From contig NW_027192191.1 of NCBI RefSeq assembly GCF_041956535.1, positions 1,375,443-1,439,442 of the forward strand: DNA of 64,000 nucleotides, in the 5' to 3' direction. Positions 36,740 through 49,906 of this stretch are shown here, in pieces. The first letter of the stretch is position 1, and the number at the start of each line of letters is the position of its first letter. The notes below the pieces were generated by a model. The model was not told the DNA's origin. It saw only the letters and a list, made by a program, of their open reading frames with translations, and made no database searches. This DNA comes from Calcarisporiella thermophila CBS 279.70 (taxonomy: Eukaryota > Calcarisporiellomycota). The position numbers and the translations under genes were made by a program.

Positions 36740-37118
36740 ACCTCTCATTTCAAATTGGTGTTAGTGGATTTTTAATAGAAGCAACTGGCCATTTGTATAT
36801 TTTCTTACTAATTAGAATATATCCGCCGTATTCCCAGTTCCGTTGTAAGAATGTGGAAACGCAACGATAATGAATTAAGCATCACATTTTATCCCGAATT
36901 CCGAGAAAAGGGCATTTATTGTTCATGCCAATACCATCTATAATGCTCAAACATTATGCTAAGCTGTTAATAAATAAATAAATATATGAATGAACAAATA
37001 AATAAATAAATAAATAAATAAAGACACAGATGGGCTATCTACATTCAATCCAGACATTCTATAGCAAGTCATTGCAGAATCCTGTTTTTCTATAGTTGTA
37101 TGATGGAAAAAGTTTGCG
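36740..37118. other. Convergent 3' region with AAAT repeats
   Basis: 379 bp between cardiolipin synthase and the beta-barrel gene. An AAAT tetranucleotide microsatellite occupies about 36969-37021. No gene. Confidence 0.5.
36995..37021 (+). repeat. AAAT tetranucleotide microsatellite
   Basis: Six to seven uninterrupted AAAT units, with degenerate copies starting near 36969. Confidence 0.85.
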
Positions 37119-38490
37119 CTAGATGAAGTCCCAAGTAACGGGAACGCGCCCATCATCAAGATCCGCAATTTTCTTGAATGCATTTGGTGATAAATCGATA
37201 TCTTCATGTGCGCAGGGAGGACACTATGTATTCGCAAAAATCAGACCATGTATCAATTAGAGAGGAAAGAAATATGGGAATGGGAATTACCTTATCGACG
37301 ATGCGCACTTCCACGCTCCCTTTAGGTCCCTTTACCAGTGCGCGACGCCCACAAAGTGGTGCACCATTATCGCCTGGTCCATAGAGAGAACCACTGATAG
37401 CGGCTACTAAATCGTTATCCGTCGTAGTGGCCCTGTCGAATCCACAGGCTCCAGTACTGTCGCTTGGAGTATACCAAGTGCCTTCACCTCGTTTAGGATT
37501 AGCAAGCGATTTGGATTCTTCGTCGTTGGGTTTAGAATTATCTTTAGGATTTTGCTCTTTTTCTGGGTTAGGGGTTGGAACTGGCGCCGTATTCGGGGTT
37601 GGGGATTCCACTGTGACATTGTTTCCTGGTACAGTTTGAGTCTCAGGTGAAGGTACCGTTGTTGCCGTCATGGATGTCGAATGAGTTCCGGTTTCCGTCT
37701 GAGTCTCATTGCTTTTAATTTCTTCATTTTTTGTAGGTACACTTATAGGCTGGATAGGCTGGGCGGGTTGGGCGGGCTGCTCATTCTCCTGGATTTTCTC
37801 TTTCTTTTTCTCCTCTTTCTTTTCCGTCTCTACCACCCATTCCTCCTTTCTTTCCTCCCTACTCTTTGTTTCCGATCTTTCTTCCGAATATGTGTGTACC
37901 TCTTGTGTATTACTGTTTTCTTTTTCCTTCTCCACCTCCCACTCGTCTCCATTATACTTCTTTTCGGTTTGTATACTTTGCTCGCTACTCTCACTGGGTG
38001 CCGGATGGTTTATCGGTATAGCTTTGTTAAGTTCTTCAATCACAGTCCACCCAATACCAAGGTCTGCACATCGTTTTCCATTTTGTTCCTTTACTTCCAT
38101 TGTGCCGTTCAAGAACAAAATTATATCACGACTGAATTCAAGGGTTGTTGGGAACGACGTGCTACAAAGCAGAATTCTGGCCATGGTGCTATTGAAAAGT
38201 ACCGGGCTCATCTGAGGCTCGATTGGGACAGCGGCAGGAGCAGGCGCTGTGGTGGCAGGCTGTGGAGGTGAAAGCGGTATGCTACGCACGTATAACAAGT
38301 CGACGCATGTACCATTGAACTTGCTAAAAGCTTCAAACCCGATTTTTGTAGAAATAGCCGGAAGCTGGTCGGAGGAGAGGGTGATTGTGTTGTTGCAGAA
38401 GAGGATGCTCTTGCTCTCGCCCGAGGGCAATTGAATCGGTCTTGCTACTGAAATTGTGAATAAAAATGAAAGTAGACTGAGCCAAAACAT
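37119..38490 (-). CDS. Secreted RlpA-like double-psi beta-barrel protein with long disordered linker
   Basis: Exon 1 (38490-37292) and exon 2 (37223-37119) join phase 0, reconstituting EVRIVDK-CPPCAHEDIDLSP. The start MFWLSLLSFLFTISVARP is a signal peptide. Residues about 20-150 form an N-terminal domain of unknown family with Cys and N-glycosylation sites (NNT, NGT, NST). A 200-residue linker rich in Glu/Lys and then Pro/Thr/Asn follows (QPAQPAQPIQPI). The last 100 residues are the double-psi beta-barrel: GEGTWYTPSDSTGACGF, DLVAAISGSLYG, CGRRALVKGP, then the paired CPPC and a final PVTWDFI. This fold occurs in expansin-, kiwellin- and RlpA-like secreted proteins. A cell-wall or host-surface role is likely but not shown. 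No catalytic activity is claimed. Confidence 0.87.
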
Positions 38491-39366
38491 TAGGAATTCT
38501 TTATCTGATAGAAAAACTTCAAATATCCAGGAGATAGTTGAGCCGGGAATTTGTCAGCCTACTTATACTTATTAAGATGGGAGGGTAATTAAGGTTACTA
38601 AATACCCAGGAATTTTCTTTTTCTAACAGACCAATTGTGGTTGGTCTTCAAAACCCGTTTCTTTTTGTTTTATATTTTGACAGATTGATCCTGTCTTCAG
38701 CCATTAAATCAGGAAATACAATTTCTATATTAGCATCAACGTGGGTTTGTTTGAGTTTTGGAATTTGGAATTTGTATCTTTTCTATTAAAAAACATTACA
38801 CAGGCGAGAAAAATGGAGGAATGGGCGAAGGATACTGGCCTTGTGCAATGACTTATCCTGGCCACCTTCTCCACTGGGGTACTTTTGTCTTTCCTAAAAG
38901 AAGGATATTAATACTCTTATACTTCGATTGCTCTCTTAACCCATCAAGTTGGTTTCCGATGTGACCAACGGGAGTTGTGAGACCATTCGTATCGGAATGC
39001 TAGAGTGTTATGGAGCAATGCTGAATAAGCGGTGCGCAGACATAGGAAAGATTGCGACATATGATGCGATTGTAGATGTGCAATTAACGTTTGCCACTCT
39101 CAATATGGCAGAAAGATCAAAAATAAAGTAACTCGCAAAAGTTTACCTTGAACCTGAAGATACTGATGATTGAGGAGTAATGCATTAAGAGAAACTTTTA
39201 AATATATTTGAATTTTGGGGAGATTTCTTCCAAATTGTGAACTACTTTAAATATCATTTGCAGGGTCTCTAAAGATACTACATTTCATGGCGTTGAAGTG
39301 GAAAGTTTATAAAAAAAAATAAGCAAAATTATATATAATCTAAGCAAAAGTGTTCAACCAACGTCA
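38491..39366. other. Promoter region with possible gene remnant
   Basis: 876 bp between the beta-barrel gene start and the RRP1 stop. A plus-strand frame at 38949-39131 looks partly coding (see findings) but lacks a convincing beginning. Otherwise AT-rich sequence. Confidence 0.35.
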
Positions 39367-40702
39367 TCACTCTTCATCTTCCTCTTCTTCCTCTTCATCC
39401 GCTTCATCCATATCTGATAGCACATCTTTATAAGATCGGTAAATATCATAGATTTTTTTACGGTTCGGTGCGCGAGTTGCCGGATCACCTCCTTTTCTGA
39501 ATAGCTCTGCCTTTATACCCTCTAGATCGTATCTAAAAATCTCGAGGTTTTTATTTCCGTTCTCCATCTCGTCCTCTTGTTCCTCGTCGTCACCTGCTTC
39601 ATCTTCCTCTTCCGCCATTGCTAAAATATCCGTTGTTTCACATTAGTAAAAAGAGAGTATAGAATATAAGATATAGATGAGAAATTGTCCATACCATGAA
39701 CTGCTGATTCTAAAATCCGACCAAAAATGTTCTCAACTAATTTGTTAAAGAGAATGTTGTTTGAAGTATTTGCTAGAAGGGTGAAAAATGGCTTTAACAG
39801 CTCGGCCGTGGGTACTTCGGAGGATGACTACGATAGTTATTCATGGTATTTATGATCAGTAGTGAAGAGAGGTAATGTGAAAGACTTACCTCGACCGGGA
39901 TAACTTTTTCCAACTCCTCAAGATAGACGTCAATAATGTGGTAGCGTATGCTGTCGGGGCATCGCGGATTCTCCGGACTATGAAAATTTTCGTATTAGGC
40001 TCGATCTTAATTAAATGAGAAATAAGTCAGTTTACATACGCTAATGGAACCTCTGATAGCGTATCTAGATAGCTCTCCATCATCTGCGAATCCCAGCTAT
40101 GCTCTGCAAGGAGCTTAAAAGAGTATTGTACAAATTTACGTAAGAGCATATAGTATTTGTCCATCCTATATTATGTTCTCTTTAATGCCAATGTTCAATC
40201 GAGTTACTAGTATAAACGACTATACCTGTGCCTGTCAATTCCATGCCATTCGCGACACGTTGTCTCCCAGAAGGCTTTAATAAATGAAATTACAGTTGAC
40301 TCGGGCAATTTCAATAACATGGCGGCCAGATCCTCAGCTAAAGCTTGTTGCACAAGAGGTTTATCAGACATCCAGAAACCTGAAGAGGAGTACGTTAAGA
40401 TTAGTATGTGCTCATTTTCCAAGAATATTCTCTCCTATCGACTACTTGCAATAGAACAGGCCTTTCCATAATTTCATAAGCTCAATGTATGGAAGTTGCT
40501 TTTGGCTAGTAAGGAATGCCGTGAGATTTCGCACAGCCTTATCACGGGTTTTTTTTTCTGTTCATTAGTGGCAAATGAGTAAACTATAATTCAAGGATAA
40601 TTTCCCAGGGGAACTGCTATGATTAATACGGATAATACCTGTTGAAGCAAGCTGCTTTGCGAATGGCGCAACAATATTTTGCTCCTCTGTTGTCAACTGC
40701 AT
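39367..40702 (-). CDS. RRP1: Ribosomal RNA processing protein RRP1 (NOP52)
   Basis: RRP1/NOP52 acts in the nucleolus on 60S subunit assembly and 27S pre-rRNA processing. ATG at 40702 gives MQLTTEEQNIVAPFAKQLAS. Exons that follow read ALRNLTAFL-type sequence, YIELMKLWKGLFYCFWMSDK, PLVQQALAEDLAAMLLKLPE and ETTCREWHGIDRHRMDKYYM, the strongest signature of the family, then LRKFVQYSFKLLAEHSWDSQ and later HEAT-like helices. The last exon (39618-39367) is acidic, ending in a Glu/Asp tail (EADEEEEEEDEE). About 320 residues and at least six introns, several under 70 nt. Yeast Rrp1 is similar in size. Confidence 0.92.
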
Positions 40703-41317
40703 CTCGCCGTGTTACTTTGTATGCCAAAAGCCGTTTATTGTATAAAATAGCCTGAAGTTACTCCCAAGTATGTAAAAATAGTGACTGCATGTGGCTTGGA
40801 CAACTCCGTAATTAGGGTGGAACTCCTGCGTTAATCGTTTGGGGAAGATAGAGAATTAGGGAGAAATCCTGCGCGTGCCTTATTTTTTATTTTTGTTCAA
40901 TCTTGTATTATCAAGCTATTGTGCAACTATTATACTACCGCCATTATTCTCTAATTCTGGCGTGTTTTACTCAGGCTCCCCTCGTTTCGTCTGCCGTTCC
41001 TTTGTTAAGGATATCAATATCATCTGAAACAGTTTTTCATTTCCTCTAGAGGTACGTAGTTGTCGCCCTTGAATTATTAGGTTGAATGCCTTAGGGATTG
41101 ATTGTTCTCATCCTCTCCATTTCATCTGTCCTATGTTCTTTTGAATTTCACACCCGTAATATGACGGTCGACTGATCCTTCTTCTCAAATTGCTATTAGG
41201 ATCTGATTAGACGAAAGGAGCTACAACGAGGGTTTCCCACTTGGGGAAGCGGTAAAGGGTACTAAAGGCACACACCAACCCCACATTGCCAATCACATAA
41301 TTCATCCCGCATTCTAT
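40703..41317. promoter_or_regulatory. RRP1-spectraplakin divergent intergenic region
   Basis: 615 bp containing both promoters. CT-rich tracts near 40960-41000 and 41100-41150 resemble fungal pyrimidine-rich promoter sequence. No TATA box I would trust. Confidence 0.4.
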
Positions 41318-44300
41318 ATGACATCGCATAATAATTCACAAATAACGTGGTTAAAGCGCAATTCCACGCTCCGTCCTTCCTCAAGGCCTGTAAGCGGTAT
41401 TGGCGGTGGATTGGGTAGTCCCTCTGATCTTTCGTCCCCAAATAAAGACCTAGACTGGCTGCGTGATCTCTCTTCCAGCTATGAAGACATCCAGAAGAAG
41501 ACATATCTGAAATGGATTAATGTCCAACTGAAGCCATTCGGTGATGAAGTCAAATCTATCGAGCACGATCTACGAGATGGCAAACGCCTTCTGAAATTGC
41601 TTGAAGTTGTTTGTCAGGAGCCTGTTCCTCGTCCCGAGCGTGGATCGATGCGTATCCATCAAATGGCTAATGTGTCAAAAGCTCTCAACTTCATCGAGAA
41701 AAAGCTGGGCGAGCCTTTAAGGAATATCGGAAACGAAGATATCGTCGATGGGAACTTGAAGATCACTCTAGGGTTGATTTGGATTTTGATTTTTCGGCTG
41801 CAGATGTCAGGCTTTGCTGATGAAAGAAGTTCGGAAGCTGACAGCTCAGTCCAAGGGGTATAATTTCCTTCTGCTCGGGCTCGCCTTGAGATATTCAATA
41901 GTAGTTATTTACTAATTCTTTGGTTGAGTTTAGGATGATTTTAGCGATATCATGTCTCCTACCACGCCAACAAACTCTAATGGGCACCCTTACGAAGTCA
42001 CCTCTCCAAAGGCCAAGATACAGCGCCCTCCTTCCACCTCCGCACCTACCTCACGCAAGTCTTCCTCTCCCGTCAAGCTTTCATTACCGTCAAAAGACAA
42101 GAAGGATGTGAAATCAAAATTGCTTTCCTGGGCCCAGAGGACGCTAAGATCGTACTCCGAACATTTTCCACAGATCCAGGACTTTCATCGATCATGGAAG
42201 AATGGACTAGCGTTCTCTGCACTTATTCACAGCTATGATGCTAACCTGATGCCTGATTTCTACGAAATGTGCAAAGAAGAGAAGGATGGGGTTGAGAACA
42301 GTGAGGCAGTGGCACGGTGGCGGGAAAGATTGGCGAGGGTTTTTGAAATTGCACAGGAGTCAATGGGAGTACCGCGATTACTAGACCCAGAGGATCTTAC
42401 GGAAGTAGAAACACCTGATGAGCGTTCAGTGATGACATACGTGTCAGAATTTTATCGTGTTCTCCCAAAGAAGGAGGAGGGGTCGTCTCAGAAAACCACC
42501 ACTGCAAAGAAATCTTTACGAGCGAAAAACCGGAGAGGTGAAGAAGAGAGATCCAATAGTCAGACACCCTTTCAGATTGTGGAGGAGCTCTCTTCCAACG
42601 CACCCAAGGTCTTGGCGGAGATATTGCTGGATGATGAAGAAAGAGAGTTTCCGAAATCTCCGAAATCGCCGCTGGAAAATCTACAAATACAGGCACAGGC
42701 AGCCATGAAGCCTCCATCTGGAAAACGGGAAGTGGGCAAGTTACGTCGTGAGACCATGGATATGTTTCAGCGAAAGCCGACAACTGCCACTCGCCCTACA
42801 GAGCAGAAACGTATCTCGAGTTTGGATGATACTACTAAGGCACGCTTAAAGGCTGAATTGGAAGGAACTCTGCAGCGTCAGCTAGAGGGCTATCATCCTC
42901 TCCTGGGTAAACTATTCCGTAGCGTAGAAGCTTTGTGCAAATGGATCGACCAGCAGTACGAGGCACTTCCCTCCACTCCTTCCATTCTCACGGTGTCTAC
43001 GCTATCAGATGAAGCAGTCCAAGATCTACAAGAGGCACTTGTACGCATTGAGGAAAACTTACGCCGCCACCAGAGTGTATTCGGAGACTTGCAACAGCTA
43101 TATGAGGAGCAGATTGTTCCTCTTTTTTTCGGTGATCCCGACAGTGATGACGCTGCCACTACGGCGACCGTTCGTCTATCAGAAGTTCAACGAAAGCATA
43201 TCGAGGAATCTTACGAATTGGCTTCTACAAAGTGGAACGAACTGGGAAACATAATAGTGCAGTATGATGACAATTTGTCTGCCTTTGAGGTGTTGTTGCC
43301 TTTTGTCACGAAGGCAAACTATCTGTCAGAGGAGTGCCGGCAGGTTGCAAAGGCAGTTCGAGATACAATGCGAGTGAATCGTTTATCTCACGAAACCCCT
43401 GAGTTGTTTTTTGGCGCTAGTAAGATATCTGAGAGGAGGAACGGCCTTGATCAGATGCGTAGTCAGGCAAATTCGGTGGAAGATGAATTGGTCAAGCTAG
43501 AAAAGAATTTGGAAGAAGCCGCTACAACTTTAGCTCATGAGGGTCAAACCCCTGTGGTTCGGCAGCGCTGCCAGGAGGTACGTGAGCTAGGGTTTCCAGA
43601 GATGCACGGGGCTTTAGAATGGGCTGAAAAGGTGGTCTCTCTCGATGAGCAAATTGCCGACTATTTACAGCGTGCTGCTCGGATTTGTGACCATATCGCC
43701 GGATATAAAGAGAGGGCACAAGATATCGACAAAATCATCTCTGTATATGCTAAAGCCGATAACAAGCTACCCCTCCCTTCTGGAACGAGGCTGGAGCAAG
43801 AGGAAAAGGAGATAGAGCGTAGGCTCATTCTTCTCGAGGAGCTCAAGAGGCAAACTACAAATTTTTCAAGGGAGTCTGTTCAAGAATTATCCCAAACCGG
43901 CCAAGGGATAGTCGAGATGGTGAAGCGATTATTTATGGCTGAAGACAGTGAATGGACGAAGGAGACTCTTGAAAAAGATGTGGGCGTAGCTTGCGTGCAC
44001 TTCCAAAATGCAACCATAGATAATGCTATTACTGACCTAAGGCAGCTGATGGAGAAGGTGCAAGAATGGACTACCACCCAGCGGAGTGTTCTTCGATACT
44101 TGAAAAATGCTGCTAGCATACGGTCGCAAGTCGACGCAGCGGTTAGCAGTGCTCACGCTATAGAAACCGATGGAGAACGTTTGAGCCAAATTGAGTCGCA
44201 AGTACGTCAAGCATTCGCCGATTTGGATGCACTTTGGCGCGCTTCCGATCCTGTTGTGCAACCCTTAGTGCAGCAGAGACATCGAGCTATGGAGATGATA

Positions 44301-47300
44301 TTAGGCAATTCTCTTTCGGAAGTTCTCACAAAGCGTTCTGAGCTCATTATGCGAGACAAGGATAATGTCAGCTCTTCGCTGGCTGAGTTTGACGCCAGTG
44401 CAAACTCAATGCTCGACAAGATGAATGCGTTGATGCAAGAATTCCAATTCACAGTTGTAGGTCAATCGTCATCTCTATTTGTGCAAGGCGCAGTTACACC
44501 GCCGACCTCTCCAGGATACATGGAGCGCCGGGGAAGCACCGAGAGTACCGAAGAGGACCGAGACCAGAGTACACAACAACGAACCCTGGATGGGTTGACA
44601 TGCTCGGCTGAAGATGTGGAGCTGTTTCGAGAGAAACTTCGAAACTGTGTTGCTCGGTTGGATCAGTTCATTATTTCAGAGTGGAAGCCATTCCTCGAGC
44701 TTTATGCAAAAGCCTTTTCTGGCGCCAAAGAAAACGTCGTTGTTGATGCTCGTCTATCCGTTTTACAAAGGACTTTCGATGAGCTCGAGTCTCTGCGCCA
44801 AGCTCGATGCGATGAGCTTGCTTCTCTTGATCATGTGTTTCAGTTTGTGCAGGAGGCGCAGGCCATACAACGAGAGCTTGAGGCAATTCAGGGCAAATTA
44901 CAGAAGACAGGGGCAACCACCGATGAGAGCTTGCACTCATTAGAGGCTCGTGTGAGTGATACACAAAATCGCATCCGGCTTTTCCACACGAATTTCCCAG
45001 ATTTACTGGCGACTCTGGCGCCAGATTTAAATGATGAAGGGCAGTCGAAAGCCAGATATGCAAAGGTATAACTGAATATAAGAATGAGGATAAATTGAAT
45101 ACCACTGACACTCCCCATTTTGGATATATATAGCTTTATGAGGCTCTACTACAAAAACAGGAGGCGGTGCAAGCTTGGGTTGAAGAAGTTCGAGTTTGGT
45201 TTGTTGAAGCTGAGCGGATTCGTGTATGGCTCGAGGAACGCTCCAAAATTGTGGAATCTCGCCCAAGCATTGATCCACTTGCTCCAGATCTTAATGTTAC
45301 ATATTCCGAGGCAGAGCGGCTCAACTCAGAACATGAGGCTATTGTCCAGGAAGTGGAATCCTTTAATCAGGAAGATATGGCTCGACTTCGAGCGCATGTT
45401 AAGGCACTAACTGTCGCCCAAGCCAGAAAGGATTTGAGCCCAGCAGATACCACTACTATCTCGATTACGCTTAGCACCCTTACGATCCTCGACCACCTGA
45501 CTTACCTATTGCGAAGGCGCACATATGAGCTCACGCTTTTATCTCTGCGTACCCAGTGGGAGGAACAATATGGAAAGGCGGTTAAAACGGTGGAAGTTAT
45601 CAATAGGAAAATCAAGAGTTTTCTTACTGATAACGGGAGGTGGAGCGCAGGAGATTGTCCCGCTATACCATCACATAATGACTTTGCTTCCGCTCCACAG
45701 TTGGATTACAATGAACTAAAGCGTGGCCTCAAAGCACATCAAGAAGCGGCTGTCAAAACCCTATTGGAGATTGAGCGGAGTGTCTCCGAATTTAATCAAA
45801 ATCTCTTCTCGTCTACCCAGGACGTTTTCCAAGAGTTCGACGAAATGTGTGCAAAAGGTGCGCCTGAGCACCTTGAGTCGCGTCAGACTGCACTAGAAAA
45901 TCGCTTCGAAATTGCCACGAAACGTGCTGGTTTTGTACGTCAGGCTGTAGAGCAAAAGTTGGCTGTGGCCGACTACACATTCCAAGTGGATGTGCTTGTA
46001 TGGGACGCAGAGGGATTGCGGGACGATCTTATCGCAGCCGAAAGAAACACTCGCCCTGACGATCTCATTGACTTTTACCAATTGCAGGTAGATCAATATG
46101 CGGACAGGGCTAATGAAATAATCTCCATCTTGGGACCAAAGATCCAATATCCGAGCGCTCCCGTTGCTGAGGATGAGGCAGAGAACAAGGTGGTCAATGA
46201 AATGATTCGTGAGACGATCGAGGCAAGAAAGCAGAAGTTGCTAGATTTGGGTGAAGAGTTGGAGACAGCATTGAACGCATTAAAGAGGACGCTTTCATTA
46301 CATAAGCGATTAAAGCAGGTCGTAGAAGAGGTGACAAGGCTCCAGACTTGGCTTGAAAAGAAAGCCACCGAGATCAAAGCTGCTCTAGATCCCAGGATGA
46401 ACAATTCATCTAATATAGCCGACTCGGAGGTAGATCAGCTAAGAGTTCAACATCAGGACTTTGTGACCGAGTTAAAGGTGTTTGAAGAGAATGAGCTTGC
46501 TAATTTTCGGTCCGAAATTGAGTCTCTCTTGGGAGAAATCAGTGCTACTGCGGATTCAACTATAGATGTTTCTCAAATCAAGCCGGCATATGACCGTGTT
46601 GGGCAAGACTTCCAGCGCCTTCAAGAAATTCTCCACTCCTATTCACAGGACATCGTATTGCTCCAGCGGCGCCATCAGATTGAATTTGCTTCTCGTTCGG
46701 AAGAACTCCTGAGTCGACTTGGTTTGGTACGTAGGGAGGTCGAGGGACTGCAACCCGACTCTGTCGAAGAGGAACACATCGAGCGACTTGAGGTGGAATT
46801 TGATCAGTTAGAAAGTGTGGATCTCCGTACGCTACAGGATCTTGTGCGGGGTGATGGGCAAACCACGATGGATGGAAAACCGCGCCCCCGCCTCTCGGAA
46901 GAAGATCTTGATGTTATGGAAGAGAAGCTGATTGAAGTCGAGGGAGAATTTGTCGAGCTGCGCCACTTGTTCACCCGGCTAGTACGGGAAGCGAAAAACC
47001 ACCGTATGAACGTCGCATTCTTCAATAGTGCGGATCGCCTCCGCACTTCGCTTGATGGTGCAATTGAGCGATGGCGGTTAGCTGAATCATCACACGGTTT
47101 AATTGTTGGCGATGCATCGGATCGTGAGCATCTTCGTATTATTACTAAAGCTTTGCAGAAGTTGCGCCTCGACTATGCAGAGATCACGGAGGAGCATGAT
47201 GAGCTATACTCGTACTATGAACTACTCTGTGCACAAGACGAGCTCGACACACTAAATCAAGTACAAAGCCGGCAGGCCGAGCTCGAAGAAAAATGGGAGG

Positions 47301-49906
47301 AACTGACTTATAAGGCAGATACTGCAGACACTATAGTGTCTAGGGTTGGCCATTGGGTCGAGTATCATACCGCTGTAAGCCGTGTGGAAAATGAAATGTT
47401 CAGTGGTTTAACCGAGCGAGTGGAGCGGTTGGCGGCATTGGGATGGGATGCAATCGAGTCAGAGGTGAGAGAACTAAACGAGCGCATCGAAGCAGGAGAA
47501 AACATGTTAGCGTCCATCAAACAGGCTGCAGAATCACTTGACGTGGTTGAGGTTGCAATTGATTTGGACGATAAAAATCGTCGTGCATTTTTGCAGCACT
47601 ATGACCGTGCAATAGCATATGCAAGTGATCTTAGAGAAGCATTCCAGGCGTCGGCTGATTCGGTGTGTAAAGCGTCCCGCATTGCAGCGTTCCGAGCTCA
47701 AGCAAACAACATTCGATCTTTGTGTGGACATCAAACTGAGGTGCTGCGTTCACGATGTGAGGAAATAGAACGTTCTCGCTTTTATGCTCTTGATGTCGAG
47801 GCCCTAGAGAAAATACTTCGAAATACACAACAAGGCCATGATATGAGTCTCCAAGAATATTCGCGCTGTAAAGACCAAGCAGAGACCCATCTTCGCCCTG
47901 CTGTGCAAAATATGGAGGAGAGCTTCACCGGGTCACAGCGGGTTCGTGAAATTTTCGGCCAAGTGCAAACAGCCCTAGCAGATTTCTCTACCGCGCTGGA
48001 TGCCGAATCGCATCAATTAGAACTCGTGCGTCTCGTACTGGAGCAATGTCGGGAAGCACGTAAGATCCGCAACTGGATGGCCTCGTTCAAGGTGGTAATG
48101 CTGGGCATTCAGGTGAGCGCTGCAGATACCAGCGAGAAGGAAATCGATGAGTTGGAGGTGAAGAAAAACGAGTTTGCCCCGCAAATTGAATCCTTTATTG
48201 CGCGAAATAATGAAGCACTTCCTTTGCAAGAGGGATCCATTCTTCTGCGCTGTGAAGAGGCTGCGCAGGCAAGAGCAAATCGTGTGCTCGATGAATGGAA
48301 CGCTCTGCAAGAGCTCCTAGCAGCAATTAGAATTAGTCATGAAAAGTCACGAATGTCGATGGACATATCGCAGCGAGTGAAGGAGCTTCTTGAATGTATT
48401 TCCGAATTGAAAGGTCGAGTGCTTGCAGTCCAAATTCAGGGGAACCTCTCGGATGCTACATCGGATGCTGTTAACCGCCTCCCACGTGAAAAGGATGCAA
48501 TTAAATCGGACAACGAGTTAACGCAGATTGAGACAGAGGTGCGCGAACAATTGCTTCCTAAAGTGGAGTCTTTCGACGCTGTCCTGGTAGAGGCGGTGGA
48601 GAAAGACAGCTGCCTTGTACGACAGCGTGCCGAGATTGCCGAAGCTGTTGCTGGTCTTAATGGACTACTTGAGTCTAAGCGGCAGCAGGTTGGAGACGCG
48701 CTTAAAATCGGAAAAGCAATGTCGCTTTCAGATGAAGTTGAAAAGCTGCTCTCCAAGCTGTTTGAATTGATCGAAGCCTTTAAACCAAAACTTCGCAACC
48801 CTGACTTAATTTTAGTTCAACAGCAGTTGGAGCGCATGGACGGAGAGGCAAGGTTGATAAATTCCTCGATTGAGGAGAAAATGGGAGCCACACGAGAAGC
48901 CGCTACTCTCGTTGTGGATGACTGGCGGGTATCGGAGCGGATAGACGAGTTGGATGAGAGATGGGCGGAGGCGCGGCTGATGATACAGGAGTATAGAGAT
49001 TGGATTCGCAAGGCACGTGGTTCACAGACTCCACCGCGAAGCCCCATCGGGAGATCAAGAAAGACCTCAAGTAATATGTCAACCTCTCCGAGGTCATTGT
49101 CCCGCACCCGGCCCACCCGCCCCGCGTCCATTGCAACCGAGGCTGAGCTAGCATTCCGACACACTGGACGTCCCACGAGTTCGGCCTCGCGTCTCTCTAC
49201 ACGACATTCTATGTCGGGACGTGGTAGTCCTTCTCCACCCCCTCCGGCTTCGCGTCGCACCTCCATGAATGTTCGTCGATCTCGTATATTCTTCAAGACC
49301 ACGCCCAACAAATATGTTGCTGATCCAACCAATGAGCTTGACGTGGAGATCGGAAAGATTGTGAATGAGTGTCCGATTAAGATACATGTAGCAAAGGTGA
49401 ACGGAGAAGTTGGGAAGTATTGGTTTGGTGAAAAAGATCCCAAGTTGTGCTATTGTCGAATTTTGAGAAGCAAAATGATCATGGTCAGAGTGGGAGGAGG
49501 ATGGGTAGAATTATCGAAGTGAGTATATAGTACTTTTGCACTTGTTTTGGGATTGGACAATAGCTCAATATGCAATGTTTACCACACTAGGTTCCTTAAA
49601 GATCACGGATCAAGGGAAGATCGCCAAGCGCGTGCGTGCACTCTAGTTGATATTAATACCTCATCTACTGTCTCTCCATCATCTTTACTCACGCCAAACT
49701 CATCCCAAGCCTCCTCTTCTAGTCAAAATACCGCTGCTCGTTCATTAACGTCTCCACGCATGGCTAGGGCTGTCTCGCCTGGTAGAGTTGAAGGAGATAT
49801 GTTCTTACATACAGATGAGAATGGTGTGCAGCGAGCAGTTGCGATGAGGAAGGCAGGAGATAGAGAATATACACCAATCGTGAAGCGAAAGCCATTTATG
49901 ACATAA
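41318..49906 (+). CDS. Spectraplakin-like giant protein: two CH domains, helical rod, GAR domain
   Basis: Four exons (41318-41857, 41934-45065, 45134-49518, 49591-49906) join in frame to 2,790 residues. CH1 (about 57-165) begins DIQKKTYLKWINVQL and holds LRDGKRLLKLLEVV; CH2 (about 238-350) begins VKSKLLSWAQRTLRSYS with WKNGLAFSALIHSYD. Paired CH domains of this type bind F-actin. About 2,200 residues of heptad-rich helix follow, with recurring W-x-E/L positions like divergent spectrin repeats (for example VQEWTTTQRSVLRYLKNA). A Ser/Arg/Pro-rich basic linker precedes the GAR domain (about 2617-2690: KIVNECPIKIHVAKVNGEVG, YWFGEKDP, CRILRSKMIMVRVGGGW), which binds microtubules in GAS2, MACF and Shot. 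No plakin repeats or EF-hands seen. The protein probably links actin and microtubules. I give no gene symbol because orthology within fungi is unclear. Confidence 0.93.

Noticed and set aside
37681-38271. Long plus-strand frame of 196 codons
   Set aside because: It is the antisense shadow of the Glu/Lys-rich linker of the beta-barrel gene.
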